Assembly (NCBI GenBank): GCA_003427395.1
Contig: BFEA01000206.1
Span: 267,586 to 310,716 of the forward strand
Length of the DNA stretch: 43,131 bases
Direction of reading: 5' to 3'
Source of the DNA: Chara braunii
Taxonomy: Eukaryota > Streptophyta > Charophyceae > Charales > Characeae
Part shown: positions 11,752-22,232 of the stretch, piece after piece
Position numbering within the stretch: the stretch's first letter is position 1
Layout: every line of letters starts with the position of its first letter
Translations under genes and position numbers: made by a program
Notes under the pieces: model-generated
What the model saw: the letters and a program-made list of their open reading frames with translations, nothing else
What the model was told of the DNA's origin: nothing
Databases searched by the model: none

Positions 11752-12924
11752 GATTCAGATTGGTAGATGATGATGATGATGATGAAATAAAATTGGCGAA
11801 AATAAGTAAGGAACGTCGGACTTGCGATGCCCTAATGGCATCGGTGTGGAAGATTGACAGCTCACAGTTGCTGTAATGAAAATAGAAGACGAGGATAATT
11901 ACGATTTTTACAGGGAAGTCCGGATGATGAAGATGGCGTCCTGCGTTGAAGATAATTAGTAACAATAATTAATATTGGGGTTTATATTGACGTGTCGCAG
12001 AAGATGAACGTGAATATGTGTCGCCGAAGATGAACGTGGCAGCTATATTGCTGCTAATGATGATGAAAACTGGTGATGTTCACATGAAGATGACATAAAT
12101 GTGCTCCACAACTGACGATCTTGAAACTCTAGGTGCTCTTGATGAAAAGCCTGCACGAAATGCAAACAAGAAAAAAAAAAACGCATATAAATTTGATGAT
12201 GATCGTCCAGCTTGACGATATCCTCCCGCTCTGTGTTGAAGCCTTAAATAGGGCAAGCGATCTCCACACTTCGGTCTCCTTGGGGCCGACTCCACTTTCG
12301 TCCATCGACGTCGACATTCGCCAACTTGCAAGAGCTCTCCAGCCTCTTAAGGGCATCAGCTATGGAGTACTTAATATAGAAGACACCAGAAAAATGTTCA
12401 AATTGCAGCCACCGCCACTATTCTCCTTTCTTCTCTGTGCCTCAGGCCAGATGCCACATCAGCCTGTGACGTGGCACTGGCCAAGCGCCTCCGGATTCCA
12501 CGCGTATGTAAAGCGCTGTCATCTCTCCAATCCACCTCACCACAGAGCCCGCGCACCAGCGCCTCCCTCGCACCGACAACTTGCGGTATGCCACGTGTCA
12601 GACACTATTGCTATTCACTTGCTGAGCCAGCGCCTTGCAAGCTGTAAGTGGCCAGCGCCCCGCCCCTCACATGCTGCCAGCGCTTCGCTTCCCACTAGCA
12701 GCCAGCGCCTCGCTGCTTGCAGAAAGCCAGCNCCCCGCCTCCCTCAACCAGCCAGCACCGCCCCCACCAGCGTACAGCATAGTGCTGCCCGCACGCCGCC
12801 ATCGCCTCGCTGCCCGCACGCCACCATCGCCTCACTGCCCGCCCGCTGCTCAGCACTAACGCGCGCCCCGCCCTCGGAGGATCTTCTCTACATTCCGTAC
12901 TCTGGGAAAACACCCAATTCATCA
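10498..12924 (-). mobile_element. Retroposon (minus strand) inserted in the LINE RT domain
   Basis: CAAGTTTCTATCT occurs at 10485-10497 and again at 12925-12937. Between the copies is 2.43 kb that starts on the plus strand with a T-run (10498-10518), the complement of a poly(A) tail, so the insert points to minus. LINE RT coding resumes after the second copy. This is the signature of target-primed retroposition. The insert has a GC-rich region near its 5' end with many GGCGCTGG-like words (12540-12860), a GAT/ATC tract, and no recognisable coding domain. It may be a non-autonomous element or a retrocopied transcript. Base 12732 is N. Confidence 0.8.
11641..11790. repeat. (GAT)n trinucleotide tract
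   Basis: Long, slightly interrupted GAT/TGA repeat inside the minus-strand retroposon. The His/Ser-rich open frames across it are by-products. Confidence 0.85.
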
Positions 12925-13373
12925 CAAGTTTCTATCTCTGATCTCTCTGAAACTCAAGACGCCTGCTTGCAGACAAAGTGTCAACCAGAATTGCAGGATG
13001 GAAACGCTCTTTCAAGCTTTCGCTATTTAAACGGGCTTTGGCCTCGACCTCAGCGGCCCTCTCGTTGCTCTGGTTTCCTCTGTCTGTTCATTTACTGGGG
13101 GAAGTGGCATATAACGGCATCAAGAGAGACTTGTGGAAGCGAGCTGCAACACCCCAGCATAACGCAGCCGCCACAACAAAACAAGCAGCTTATTTTATTC
13201 ATGTATGTGCTCACCCACGCGCCTCCCCGGACGCGGGGGTGGGGTCCCTCTTGTCTGTGGAGGGCGGAGCATCTGAGGGAGGAGTTATGCCATGCATACA
13301 AGATATTGCGCCATGTCTTCGATTTGGGTCTTCTGGCGCATTGATGGAATGAAACAGCAAGTTCAAACATCAG

Positions 13374-14720
13374 ATGGTCTGCCCAGATTCCGTTCCTTTG
13401 AAAGAATATACTCCACAATTTTCATGGCTGACCTCCGCTGCTCTGAGGCGGAAATTGCCACACTTGCACAGAGTGGATCAAAATTTGACAAACTTACTGA
13501 GTTGTGTCCCCGTGTATTGGAAATCCATACTTCCTAACGCGGTGGATCACAACCAGCGGACATGGCTACTTAACCCAGATGATAACAGAGAGATATGGAG
13601 AGTGCTGGGCCCAGAGCTCCCTCGGGGCATGAAGGTTCAGGCGTGGCTTCGTAAGCTAGGCAGCCAGACTGAGACTCCATTACAGAAAGCAGATGAAAAT
13701 GTGATCTCCTCGACAGTGGCGTGTACGGAATGTCGGGTCTGGGTATCAAAAAGCAGGGATAGAAAGAAGTAGCCTCTCTTATAGTCGACGATGCAACAAA
13801 ATTGAACCCTTTCTGTATGGTTGGGAAGGGGGGTCAACCCCTGGGAGCCAAACTCCAGTGGTCTCATATAAATCCAAGGTCGAGGAGTCCAGGCTCTGCG
13901 TTCAACAGTTAAGAAACAGCCGGTGATAGCGGCTTCAGAGAGAAAGGAACCAAGGTCCATGATGGGAAACCTATATCTACTTGTTTTGTGGAAAGCTCTG
14001 CGACTGCCGGTGTCTCAATGCACAAACAAGCTCCAACTGCTGCTGGTGACTCCCTCGGTTCTGTGGCTCAGAGCCAAAGGAACGGATATCAGTGACCGCT
14101 GCTGCTGTTGTAACAGGGGATGGGAGGCGGCGTCCCATATCTGGCTTTACTAAGGAACCAGGGTCCACTATCTAAGGAACCAGGGTCCATGATGGGAAAC
14201 CTAGATCTACTTGGTTTGCGGAAATCTCTGTGACTCCCTCGGTTCTGTGGCTCGGAGCCAAAGGAACGGATATCAGTGACCGCTGCGGCTGTTGTAACAG
14301 GGGATGGGAGGCGGCGTCCCATATCTGGCTTTACTGTCCTTTCTCAGTCCAGTTACGGGAGTGGTGGCAAGAACGGTGGAAGGTAGCAGCTGAAGGTAAC
14401 TTGCTTTGGACTCAAGAATGGCCGCTTTACGGATTGACGATGGACGGAGGGGATTTCTGAAAAGGATTCCCCTTGTGGCATTATCCTGCGGAGGGGTTAT
14501 TATGGAGGCAATTTGGAAAGCCCGAAATAGGGCCACCTTCAAACAGAAAAAAAATCTCTCTCTTTTCACAATTTAACCTCCATGATCAAGGCATTAATCA
14601 GGCAGTCGATCCAAGCGGACTGGTTTCCTTCCAGGTCTCAGTCCAGAAAGGACGATACTGGTTTTCACAGACATGGGGCAGCCACAACACATGGGGCACG
14701 ATTTCTGCGGATGGATGGTA
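13374..14720 (+). pseudogene. LINE C-terminal region with duplicated zinc-binding motif
   Basis: Plus-strand frames show a typical plant-LINE C-terminal linker (LPHLHRVDQNL, VYWKSILPNAVDH) and the zinc-binding region of non-LTR RT proteins, CxxCNRGWEAASHIWLYC with following QLREWWQERW (complete at about 14286-14375). The stretch GAACCAxGGTCCATGATGGG...CATATCTGGCTTTAC appears twice, at about 13947-14152 and 14175-14335, so the zinc motif is duplicated. The first copy (CCCCNRGWEAASHIWLY) runs into a stop. The second copy lacks about 45 nt present in the first. Frameshifts and stops separate the segments. Confidence 0.65.
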
Positions 14721-15375
14721 ACTTACATTTTGCGGACTGGCTTCTTCCGGACAAGGATTAGTCACAGCTGGCCTGTTAGCCAACACAGCCTACTCAATAA
14801 TCATTTGGGTGTGTGACTTACCAGGCACCTGATCGGTATATAGTGGGGCTGTTTGTAGACCTCACTGTAATAAGTCCTTTTAACAGATGTTGATGTTGAA
14901 TGGATCTGTGTTAAGACTCTTAAGAGTAAGAGAGTAGTTAAGGATTCATAGCTTTTTCTCTAGTTTGAATGTTAGCTTTCTATGCTGTGAAGATATAGAT
15001 TACTTTGTTAGTTTTTTAGTGAATCCTCTGAATTTAATAAGAGGACTAACAGGGTTGGTTTCTTGCCTTTCAGGCTTCGGCTGGGAAGTTTCCTCGAAGG
15101 CAACTTTTTGGTTCTGTAGAATAGGGCTCTCCGGTTTGTCCCTTTGCTTTGGCTGAAGTTCCCGGGTCCATAGTGGGTCCTGTAAAAAACCTTTTTACTA
15201 AAAAGTGAATGCTGGGTAAGGATCCCAGTGGGTAATTGGTGCATCTCTTCCCAGGCAGATTGTGAGGACACTGACCTCATGCTCTCTCTTATCATTAATC
15301 ATAGCCTCCCGGCCTCATGCTCTCTCTTATGATTAATCATAGCCTTAAAAAAAAAAAAAAAAAGGAAAAAAAAGG

Positions 15376-15869
15376 AACTCAATGTAGATTCGTGTAGACA
15401 ACCCAAATACATTTACTATACGGGGTACGTCGTATTCAAATCCAACGTACGTTGCACAACGAGTTTTATGGTGCAACTTTGTAGGAGCTTGCAGTACCTG
15501 ACATCGTTGTTATTTATTTTCCCCCCCTCGAATTTGGTTTGAAATTTCTCCAAGACCCTTTGTATTGCAACTTTAAATCGGAATTCTTAAGAATCAGAAA
15601 ACACAGCAAAATACCCTCGAAACTTCGTCGAAAGATATTTTTATTGTTATCGTTTTTTTTTTTTTTTTTTTTTTTTCCGAATTCGGTTGTGAATTCCGAC
15701 ATGGCCCTCAGGCAAAAGTTGTTTGTATTGCAATATTGTACAACTTTCTTTCTTTTTTCAATTTTCTGATTTTTTTGAAAAATTGAAATTAGCAAATATT
15801 GAATACAACGTACCTACGTTGTATTCGAATACGAGGTACACACGTTATATTCGATCGTACATTCTATTC
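15376..15869. other. AT-rich flank with palindrome, no gene
   Basis: No gene was recognised. A perfect 26-nt palindrome with a CC centre lies at 15801-15826 (arms GAATACAACGTA and TACGTTGTATTC). A long T-run lies at 15652-15676. The last 14 bases (15856-15869) are the inverse of 22917-22930 on the other side of the Ty3/gypsy insertion. Confidence 0.5.
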
Positions 15870-16518
15870 TGCAAGGAAAATGAGCGACAGCGGATTCCAG
15901 AAACCAAGCAGCATCATACATATGAAACCAGATCGTCTTGACCTCTAACCAAAAGCAGAATTGCAACTCGAGTTCCACCAAATAAGGGCACAGCAAAAGC
16001 TCACAAGTGACAATGCTGGAATAGTCTCATCGTCATCAACAATGAACGAATGTCGAATTCCTATCTGGTGCTCAGCGCCCAGACTACGAATGGCAGATCC
16101 TATCGAGCCTATCTACAATGCCGCTGGTGACGTCAACAGCTTCTCGAAGTACGCGCAGATCTCGGCCAATGCCGCTCGCCTCAAGCACCAGGTATCTTTC
16201 ACGCTTCACTCACAACCTCAATCCCCCCCACAGATGCCACGTGCACCCAAGGACCACCATGCGCCCCATCCAGCATCTCGCAGGTCAGCTCGGCTATGGC
16301 TGCCTGCGTGTGCCCTGCTCGCCCATGAGCGCATGGGCGCTTGCCTGCCGATAGCGCAGCAGCGCTTGCGCAGCATGTAGCAAGTGCCCGGATTCCCTAA
16401 GCTGTGTGAAAAGCCCAAAATATTCCTCTCAACACTTGTCAGGCCCGCCTTCACTTCGGGTGGCTGTTCTTGCTGAAAACAGGGCCCGGTAGGGCTTATC
16501 GACGCCTTGAGCCTCGCA
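15870..16518 (-). repeat. 3' LTR
   Basis: Matches 22233-22865 along its length. On the minus strand it begins TGCGAGGCTCAAGG and ends CCTTGCA. Its antisense (plus) strand holds a 139-codon open frame at 15961-16380 that is broken by stops in the other LTR. An ATTC target duplication lies just outside at 15866-15869. Confidence 0.9.
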
Positions 16519-16530
16519 TTCCCTCCTCCA
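16519..16530 (-). other. Polypurine tract
   Basis: On the minus strand GGAGGAGGGAA directly precedes the 3' LTR, the usual primer position for plus-strand DNA synthesis in LTR elements. Confidence 0.7.
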
Positions 16531-16608
16531 TAGTTGGACAGTCCTCTGAGAAGTTCACTCAATCTGGCGCTTTCCTTTCTGCAGTGCCTTCTGATAGTGA
16601 GCGACAAC

Positions 16609-16938
16609 CTATGGAGCGGTCTGCATCAGTTCCTCCCTTGTGAACCATCGGTCCTCCTTAGGATCAACATGATATCTGAACCGAACGCAATACTGCAGCT
16701 TCGGCTTTGGAGGATGGCCCCTGCCTGTTGGTCTTGAAACTGACATTTCCCTGTGGTCGACGATGTCATCGATGTCGACCTCTCCATCCATGGTTGGGGG
16801 CAGCTTAGACCGACGAGAAGGAAACTGATCAGTTTCCTCGAAAGGTGCAAGTTTGGAGGCGTGAAAGACAGGGTATGTGCGGAGGTGACCAGGGATTTGA
16901 ACCACATAGGAAGGTCCATCGGGACCATCTCCGACCAC
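16609..16938 (-). pseudogene. Ty3/gypsy integrase C-terminus with chromodomain-like tail
   Basis: The frame carries the end of the GPY/F-type module (VVGDGPDGPSYVVQIPGHL, YPVFHASKLAPF), then DIDDIVDHREMS and VRFRYHVDPKEDRWFTREEL, which resembles a chromodomain fold (ILDHR...YLVKW...EDTWEP). In chromoviruses this tail steers integration toward particular chromatin. It lies in a different frame from the preceding integrase segment (16942-17268), with the shift near FGPWEF. The chromodomain assignment rests on pattern only. Confidence 0.6.
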
Positions 16939-16941
16939 GTC

Positions 16942-17825
16942 TCAAAACTCCCATGGTCCAAAATACTGGGGCATGAGCTTGCGAGAGATTCCGTGCTCCT
17001 GCCCAAGTTCAGACGACTTCACCCAGACTCTATCTCCAACCTGAAACTCAGACGGGCGGCGATGTTTGTTCTCAGACCCTATCATAGCCGCCTGTGCTTT
17101 GTGCATCTGATCCACTGCTTGCTGCATAAGGCCTTCATACCGGTAAGCAGATCCCAATGTACAAGGCGCAGCAGTGGGCTGGTGCTCAGGTAGTAAGAAA
17201 TCTAGAGGCAGTCGAAGCTTGAAAGTTAGTAGCAGGCTGTTCGGGCTTACCCCTGTTGCGCTGTGCACAATGTTGTTGTACAGACTGGCAACAGAGCAAG
17301 TTTCTCATCCCAGTCCACCTGATTAGGCTTGATATAGTGCCTCAGCAGGTGTTGTACAGCGCGGTTCAGTTGCTCTGCTTGCCCATTTGCCTCTGGGTGA
17401 TTATCGGAGGTCATCTGCAGTTGCGTCCTTTGTTCAGCAGCTGCAGCCTTCCACAACTCACTTGTGAATCGGACATCCCGGTCACTAACAATAGACTTTG
17501 GCAGTCCACAGTCTCTGACCCAGTTCTCTTTGAATAGTCTAATCACGTACTCGGTTTTTGTTGTTTCAGGCATAGCGACTAACCCAGCGTACTTACTAAA
17601 CCTATCCACAATGACAAAGATGTACATCATTCCACTCTTGTTGGTGTCTAGCGTGTCCATGAAATCCATGGACAGGCTCTCACCGGGCTCTTCCGGAATC
17701 GGAAGGGGCTTGAGAAACCCAAGAGGGGCATGTGTGTGTGGCTTGTCTCTCTGATAGACTTGACAAGTTTCCACGTACAGCTTGGCATCTTTCATCATTG
17801 TGGGCCACCAGAACTGCGGCAGCAA
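16942..17825 (-). pseudogene. Ty3/gypsy integrase
   Basis: Catalytic core with all three acidic residues visible: SMDFMDTLD (first Asp), IVSDRDVRFTSELW (second Asp) and HPEANGQAEQLNR (Glu). The zinc-binding region starts in the preceding frame (GKCHDAT) and continues as WWPTMMKDAKLYVETCQVYQ. The C-terminal linker (HRRPSEFQVGDRVWVKSSEL, LMPQYFGPWEF) is in a different frame (16942-17268), so a frameshift near 17250 splits the protein. In an intact element the enzyme would insert the cDNA into the genome. The active-site residues survive, but the protein is no longer continuous. Confidence 0.85.
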
Positions 17826-17855
17826 GGTTGCTGCAGTCTTTTTATAGCCAAAATA

Positions 17856-18437
17856 TCATGTGGCATCATGACACTTGCCTAAAAATAATAAACTACGCAA
17901 AGACTCTCGGTTTGGCACACACAAATGTTTATTCCCGTCCTTTTCGAGGAACAGCAGGCCATTGACCAACACAAACTCATCAAAAGTCACCTTGTCCTTC
18001 GCCTCGAGTCTGCACATGATCTCTGCTATAAATGGGTCCTCGCGATAGGCTTCCACCAAAGACTGAGCTACATTGTCCGCAAGCCCAAACTCCGTGATCA
18101 GTGCACCCAGAAAGTCTGGTCTACGCGACAACGCATCAACAACCTTGTTGTACTCCCCTTTGATGTACTGAGGTTCGATATCATACCGTTCTATGACTTC
18201 GATCCAGCATTTCAAAGCATTAGAGAGCACAGGCTGTCTTCTCATCCACTTCAGGGTCTGATGATCAGTCCTAGCATAGAAGAATCTCCCAAGGAAGTAG
18301 TGCCTCCAATGGGTCAACGCTTTATATATCGCGTAGAGTTCCTGCTCACAGATGGACGTAGCCAACTTTTGAGAGGGCATATTTTTGGACATGTACTCCT
18401 CGGGCCTTAACTTTGGCCCCTCCTGCTGCGCAAGCAC
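17856..18437 (-). pseudogene. Ty3/gypsy RNase H and start of integrase zinc region
   Basis: A typical Ty3 RNase H: ICEQELYAIYKALTHWRHYF, ARTDHQTLKWM (TDHxxL) and EYNKVVDALSRRPDF. The linker continues to the integrase HHCC region (LRSLLFLGKCHDAT), where the frame ends at a stop. It degrades the RNA strand of the RNA/DNA hybrid in intact elements. It lies between RT and integrase in the normal order. It is probably one of the better preserved parts. Confidence 0.85.
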
Positions 18438-18569
18438 GACACTAATGCAATATTGGCTGACATCCGTGGTTACAATAAACGGTTTGTCAGGATCAGGAAG
18501 TTTAAAGACGTCATGGTGTGTTAAGGAGTGCTTTAGACGTCTGAAAGCAGCCTCACACCTATCTGTCCA

Positions 18570-19607
18570 CTACCACGGGGTGTCAAGGCGAGTGAGGTTC
18601 GTCAAAGGTGCGGCCATTATGGTATAGTTCTTCACAAAATTGCGGTAGTAGCTGGTCATCCCCAAGAAGGACCTCATCTCAGTCACAGACTGAGGACACG
18701 GCCAGTCACGAATGCTGGCCACCTTCGCGTCATCGGACTTCAATCCCTCCGCGGAAATCTCATAACCCAGATACAAGATTCGGGTGCGGCCAAACTCAGA
18801 CTTCTCCCGGTTAATCTTGAACTGGTGCTGCCAAGATCCGGGTGCAGCCAAACTCGCACTTCTCGTGGTTAATCTTGAACTGGTGTTGCCGAAGGAGACT
18901 AAGGACTTTGTCTAGATGGTCTACATGCTACTCGACAGTCCTACTAAAGTAGTCATAAAAAATCCGGTTCATAGTGTGCTGAAAGGTGCCAGGAGCATTG
19001 CAAAGGCCAAAAGACATCACCACAAACTCGTACAGACCGTACCTGGTCTGAAAAGCGGTTTTGTGTTGATCCTCGGCCCGGATTGCAATTCGATGATACC
19101 CGGACTTCATGTCTATCTTACTGAAGTACCGGCACCCTTGCACTCGGTCCAACAAGTCATCGATGCGTGGTAAGGGCTCTGCGTTCTTCACAGTGATGGC
19201 ATTAAGGCCCCTATAGTCAATGCATATCCTCAATGTTCCCCCCTTCTTTGGTTCGAATAGGATAGGAAACCTGTAAGGGGAAACACTCGGTTGGATCCAA
19301 CCCTTCTCTATGAGTTCCTTGAGCTGTTGGCGAAGCTCATCAAGCTCCGCTGAAGACATTCGATAGATCCTACCTTTCGGAATACTAGATCCTCGAAAAT
19401 CTTTATCGGGTGGACGACCTCCCTCTCAACAACCTCTTTTGGCTCTTCAAATAGATCAGGGTACCTAGCGATTACTCCCTCTATCTCTGAAGGCATTTTC
19501 ACCGGCTCGCCCTCTGTAGAGACATACACTAAGTACATGCCCTCCTCCAAATTTTGCTTATAATAATTATAAAAAGTGCGCCGCACACATGCATCCGTAG
19601 GACTCAA
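18570..19607 (-). pseudogene. Ty3/gypsy reverse transcriptase lacking its YxDD box
   Basis: Landmarks: ELRQQLKELIEKGWIQPS, FEPKKGGTLRICIDYRGLN, LPRIDDLLDRVQG, YFSKIDMKSGYHRI (first catalytic Asp), TAFQTRYGLYEFVVMSFGLC and APGTFQHTMNRIF. Directly after the last motif the sequence passes from YDYFSRTVE to a stop and HVDHLDKVL. The stretch that normally carries the catalytic YxDD box is missing, consistent with a small deletion near 18948. Just downstream (18775-18890) a 58-bp segment is tandemly duplicated, which shifts the frame before ILYLGYEISAEGLK. The enzyme is inactive for both reasons. Confidence 0.9.
18775..18890. repeat. 58-bp tandem duplication in RT
   Basis: Copies at 18775-18832 and 18833-18890, both starting AAGAT(T/C)CGGGTGC and ending in CTGGTG(C/T)TGCC, with several mismatches. 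Because 58 is not a multiple of three, it breaks the RT frame. Confidence 0.9.
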
Positions 19608-19639
19608 TCAGACTACTAACTTTATACTTATGTACTCTG

Positions 19640-19960
19640 GCGGTCCCCCCTTAGGGCAAAGTGTGCTTGACCACTTTTCGGTCCCAGTCAAAGTGGGGTT
19701 GTGCAACCGAAAGATAGTACATACCCAGCAAGATATCCATAGGGAGATCATTGCTGACTAGGAACGAGACTCGATGTCTCAGTTCCCCTCACACCTACGG
19801 GAAACAACACTCAATGTCTTTGAGGTAGTCATTGACTACCATGCGCTTTTTGTTGGCACATGTCGATTCCCCGGGTCCACTGAGGCATTGCACTTGCCCC
19901 TGTAAGCGCACCCGCTCAACACAAGCGCAACTAATTGGTAAAGTTAACTTGCACTTTACA
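19640..19960 (-). pseudogene. Retropepsin-like protease remnant
   Basis: The minus strand shows RHRVSFLVSNDLPMDILLGM followed by YYLSVAQPHFDWDRKVV, resembling the C-terminal half of Ty3-type aspartic proteases (the ILG motif near the end). No DSG/DTG active site is visible upstream, where translation is broken by stops. The N-terminal half therefore appears deleted or unrecognisable. It is followed in another frame by the linker and the RT domain. Confidence 0.5.
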
Positions 19961-19999
19961 TAGACTGACTGAGGTCCTCACTCTTCTTATCTCCTGAGA

Positions 20000-20861
20000 A
20001 GGGTTTCCGTGAAACAATGACAATCTTTGAAACCCACTGTCCTTATCCCGGTGCCTGCACTACGCCAGGCTGTGGGCCCTGGGGTGCAGGCCGTTGTTGG
20101 GGTTGTGTGCCCTACGACTGTGTTGGCTGCGAGACATCAGGCTGCCCTGTTACGACAGTCTGCAACGGAGGTCGGGAGAGCCCTGTCTGTATAGGAATTT
20201 GTACACTAAGACCTGCTAGGAACCCTCCTATAAAAGGCATAACTAGATGGAAAGCACTCTGTACCGAAGCTGGAGACACTGTAAATGAGGCTACTCCAGT
20301 CATCGGTGGGACAAGAGGAGGTTGTACGACGGGCCAGGCACCTGGCCCTCGTGGTGATGGTGTGGCATGAACTCGCCCGACCAGCACGGCCAGGCTTCTC
20401 TGAATGTCTTGCAAGAGGTACGTATGGTAGTCCCACATCTTCACTACATCTGGCAAGGTTGTCCTGACGGTCCTTACATCGTCATCCATATTGGTTAGGT
20501 CCATCTCCTCCAACTCCCTAACGTTCGCTTGTCTCTGTTGAGACCTTCGTCTGATCATTCTCTCCTTCTCTGCCCGTACCTCATCTAATGCCTTCTGTAG
20601 TTGTGCCTCATGAGCGTTTGTTCGCTAAACGACGACCTCATCGGGAGTTAACAATAACTGTTGGCTTGCCATAACGCCAGCATACTGACTTAGGGTCTGT
20701 GCGACCGTCACCCCGACCTTCCCTGAACTACTGGCCTGGGAACTTTGCTGCGCAGCGGTGCCCATGTTGGCTGCTAAAGTAGTTGTCTCGCTTGCAAAGG
20801 CTGTGCTTGCCTCTGCGTCCCTAACCTTCCGCTGTTGCTGCTGCCTCTCCCTAACTGGCAT
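20000..20861 (-). pseudogene. Gag-like region, truncated
   Basis: Two minus-strand frames (20625-20861 and 20112-20558) encode a Gln/Ala/Ser-rich N-terminal part (RERQQQQRKVRDAEAS) and a Pro/Val-rich part with NMDDDVRTVRTTLPDVVKMW. They occupy the gag position between the primer site and the protease. No capsid homology region or CCHC zinc knuckle can be seen in the 500 bp before the protease, so the element appears internally deleted. The gag assignment rests mainly on position. Confidence 0.4.
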
Positions 20862-22212
20862 AACAAAAAACGATCACCCTCGGATCCTAAAGCAACGTGG
20901 ACCAACGGGCGTCTTGACGAACGCAAGATCCGATCGTCCGACACAGGGTCCTCCTTGTCGCTCATAAGCTACAACACTGTGCACTGTCTGCACTGCACAC
21001 GGTTTCACTCGGTTGCCTACCGCAGCGTAGTGCTCAGACCGATATAAAATAATAAAATAATTAACTGGTGGCAATGTCAGAGTATACACAATTGGTCCAA
21101 CAGGTAAGTCAAGATTCCTACAAACGGAACTATTTTTACTCGACTAGTCCGACCTATGCTGTCTGTCAGATGTGTATGTTGTCTGTCAGATGTGTTAATG
21201 GCTGTACATCTAACTAATCAAAAAAAAAAAAGTATCATTTGTGTGGCTGTTTGCAGAGTGGAATTTATTTTGAACTGATCACCAGAAACCTACCCCTCCC
21301 TCAGTTCTTCTTGATGTCACTTGACGTCAACATTCCTCAGCCATCCAAATAGCATGCGTGTCTAAAGGTGTGCACACGGCCCACCCCTGTGCCCCAAGTC
21401 AATGCTGAGCTGGCCAGCCCTGCACCATGTTTACCTTCACGTGCACCGAGCCTTACACCGACCGATTGGCTGATCAAGAGGCAGTTTAAGGATGGCCCCT
21501 GAGGTCCTAAGGAATGATTTAACGTCGCAAACAAGACGACGATCACAACCAATGGAAGGTAGTATTTATTTATAGATGTCTGGTGCTCGTCTCCCCTGTA
21601 GGGCTGGCCTGCCCCTCATGACCCATGTACAGCGCAGCAGGCAGACAAAGGACAAAGCAGCAAAGCATGCGTGCTCTACTCCCGATGGGTTGGCATGGTG
21701 ACCGTGACCCAGTGCTTCGTCTAGGGCCCTTCACATGGCAACGCCCTCTCCTTCCAGATGCTCCACGTGAACAATGCCGACTCTGAAGGTTGAGTGCACT
21801 CGACTCCTCACTTGAGAGACTATCAAGACAAAACACACATACTCACGGTAAGAAGTGTCGGAGAGGGTAGAAGGTTAAGACTCTTAAGAGCAACATACCT
21901 CAAAATAGCTGCCCGCAACCACATATATTCTCACCAGATGACTTGACATCGATTGTGATGACCAATGATTGCTTCGGCACAACCAGCATATCACCGTCGT
22001 TCCACCTCAGCATCAATCGTACAGCAGATAGTTCTCATCACACTGCGAAACACCCAATATCAACTCTCAGCCTTCCTGGCGATACCCCTCTCCACCTCGG
22101 TCGCCTGCTTGCCTTCGCCCTCCTCACTGCACACTTCCCACGGCCGCTCACCCAGCTGACCGTGTGCATGCACCACATAGGCAGAAGATGAGCGCCAGAT
22201 TAGCGCAACGTA
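20862..22212. other. Internal 5' region of the Ty3/gypsy element
   Basis: No coding motif was recognised between the gag-like frames and the primer site. The length (1.35 kb) is long for a leader, so it may hold eroded coding sequence or an unrecognised insertion. Part of it (22100-22200) has AGCGCCAGATTAGCGCAACG words similar in composition to the LTRs. Confidence 0.4.
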
Positions 22213-22217
22213 CCACA

Positions 22218-22229
22218 GCTCCGACACCA
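22218..22229 (-). other. Primer binding site (initiator-Met tRNA type)
   Basis: On the minus strand TGGTGTCGGAGC lies three bases inside the 5' LTR. The plant initiator-Met tRNA primer site is TGGTATCAGAGC; two transitions separate them, both A to G. Confidence 0.85.
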
Positions 22230-22232
22230 AAA

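Larger units (their letters stand above)
9740..13110 (+). pseudogene. LINE reverse transcriptase, split by an insertion
   Basis: Motifs in order: NWRPISVLHVTFNVFAKTLA (about 9741-9800), GTFVKGRSIFENILA (about 9850), VVCLLDMEKAYDKVGW (from about 9931; the first catalytic Asp region), LRQGCPLTPLIF (from about 10158) and AIADDCTVACNNS (about 10290; the catalytic ADD pair). This enzyme would copy the element's RNA at a nicked target. Several frameshifts are present, for example between the GTFVKGRS region and the upstream motif. At 10485-10497 the sequence is interrupted; the thumb region (STRIAGWKRS, FKRALASTSAALSLLWFPLS) resumes at 12938-13110. Confidence 0.75.
8161..15375 (+). mobile_element. 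Degenerate LINE-type (non-LTR) retrotransposon
   Basis: In order, the plus strand shows an APE-type endonuclease remnant (8190-8620), a reverse transcriptase (9740-10484), the RT thumb region after an insertion (12938-13110), a C-terminal zinc-binding region (13374-14720) and a 3' tail ending in an A-run at 15344-15363. Frameshifts and stops occur throughout, so the element is dead. The acidic ORF at 4576-5219 may be its ORF1, which would place the true start before 4.6 kb. A 2.4 kb retroposon splits the RT domain. The 3' UTR carries a tandem repeat of about 33 bp (from 15274 and 15313, CCTCATGCTCTCTCTTAT) just before the A-run. Confidence 0.8.

Noticed and set aside
12133-13344. 403-codon open frame, the longest in the window
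   Set aside because: It crosses the border between the retroposon and the LINE (12924/12925), includes an N and low-complexity Ala/Pro-rich sequence, and resembles no protein.
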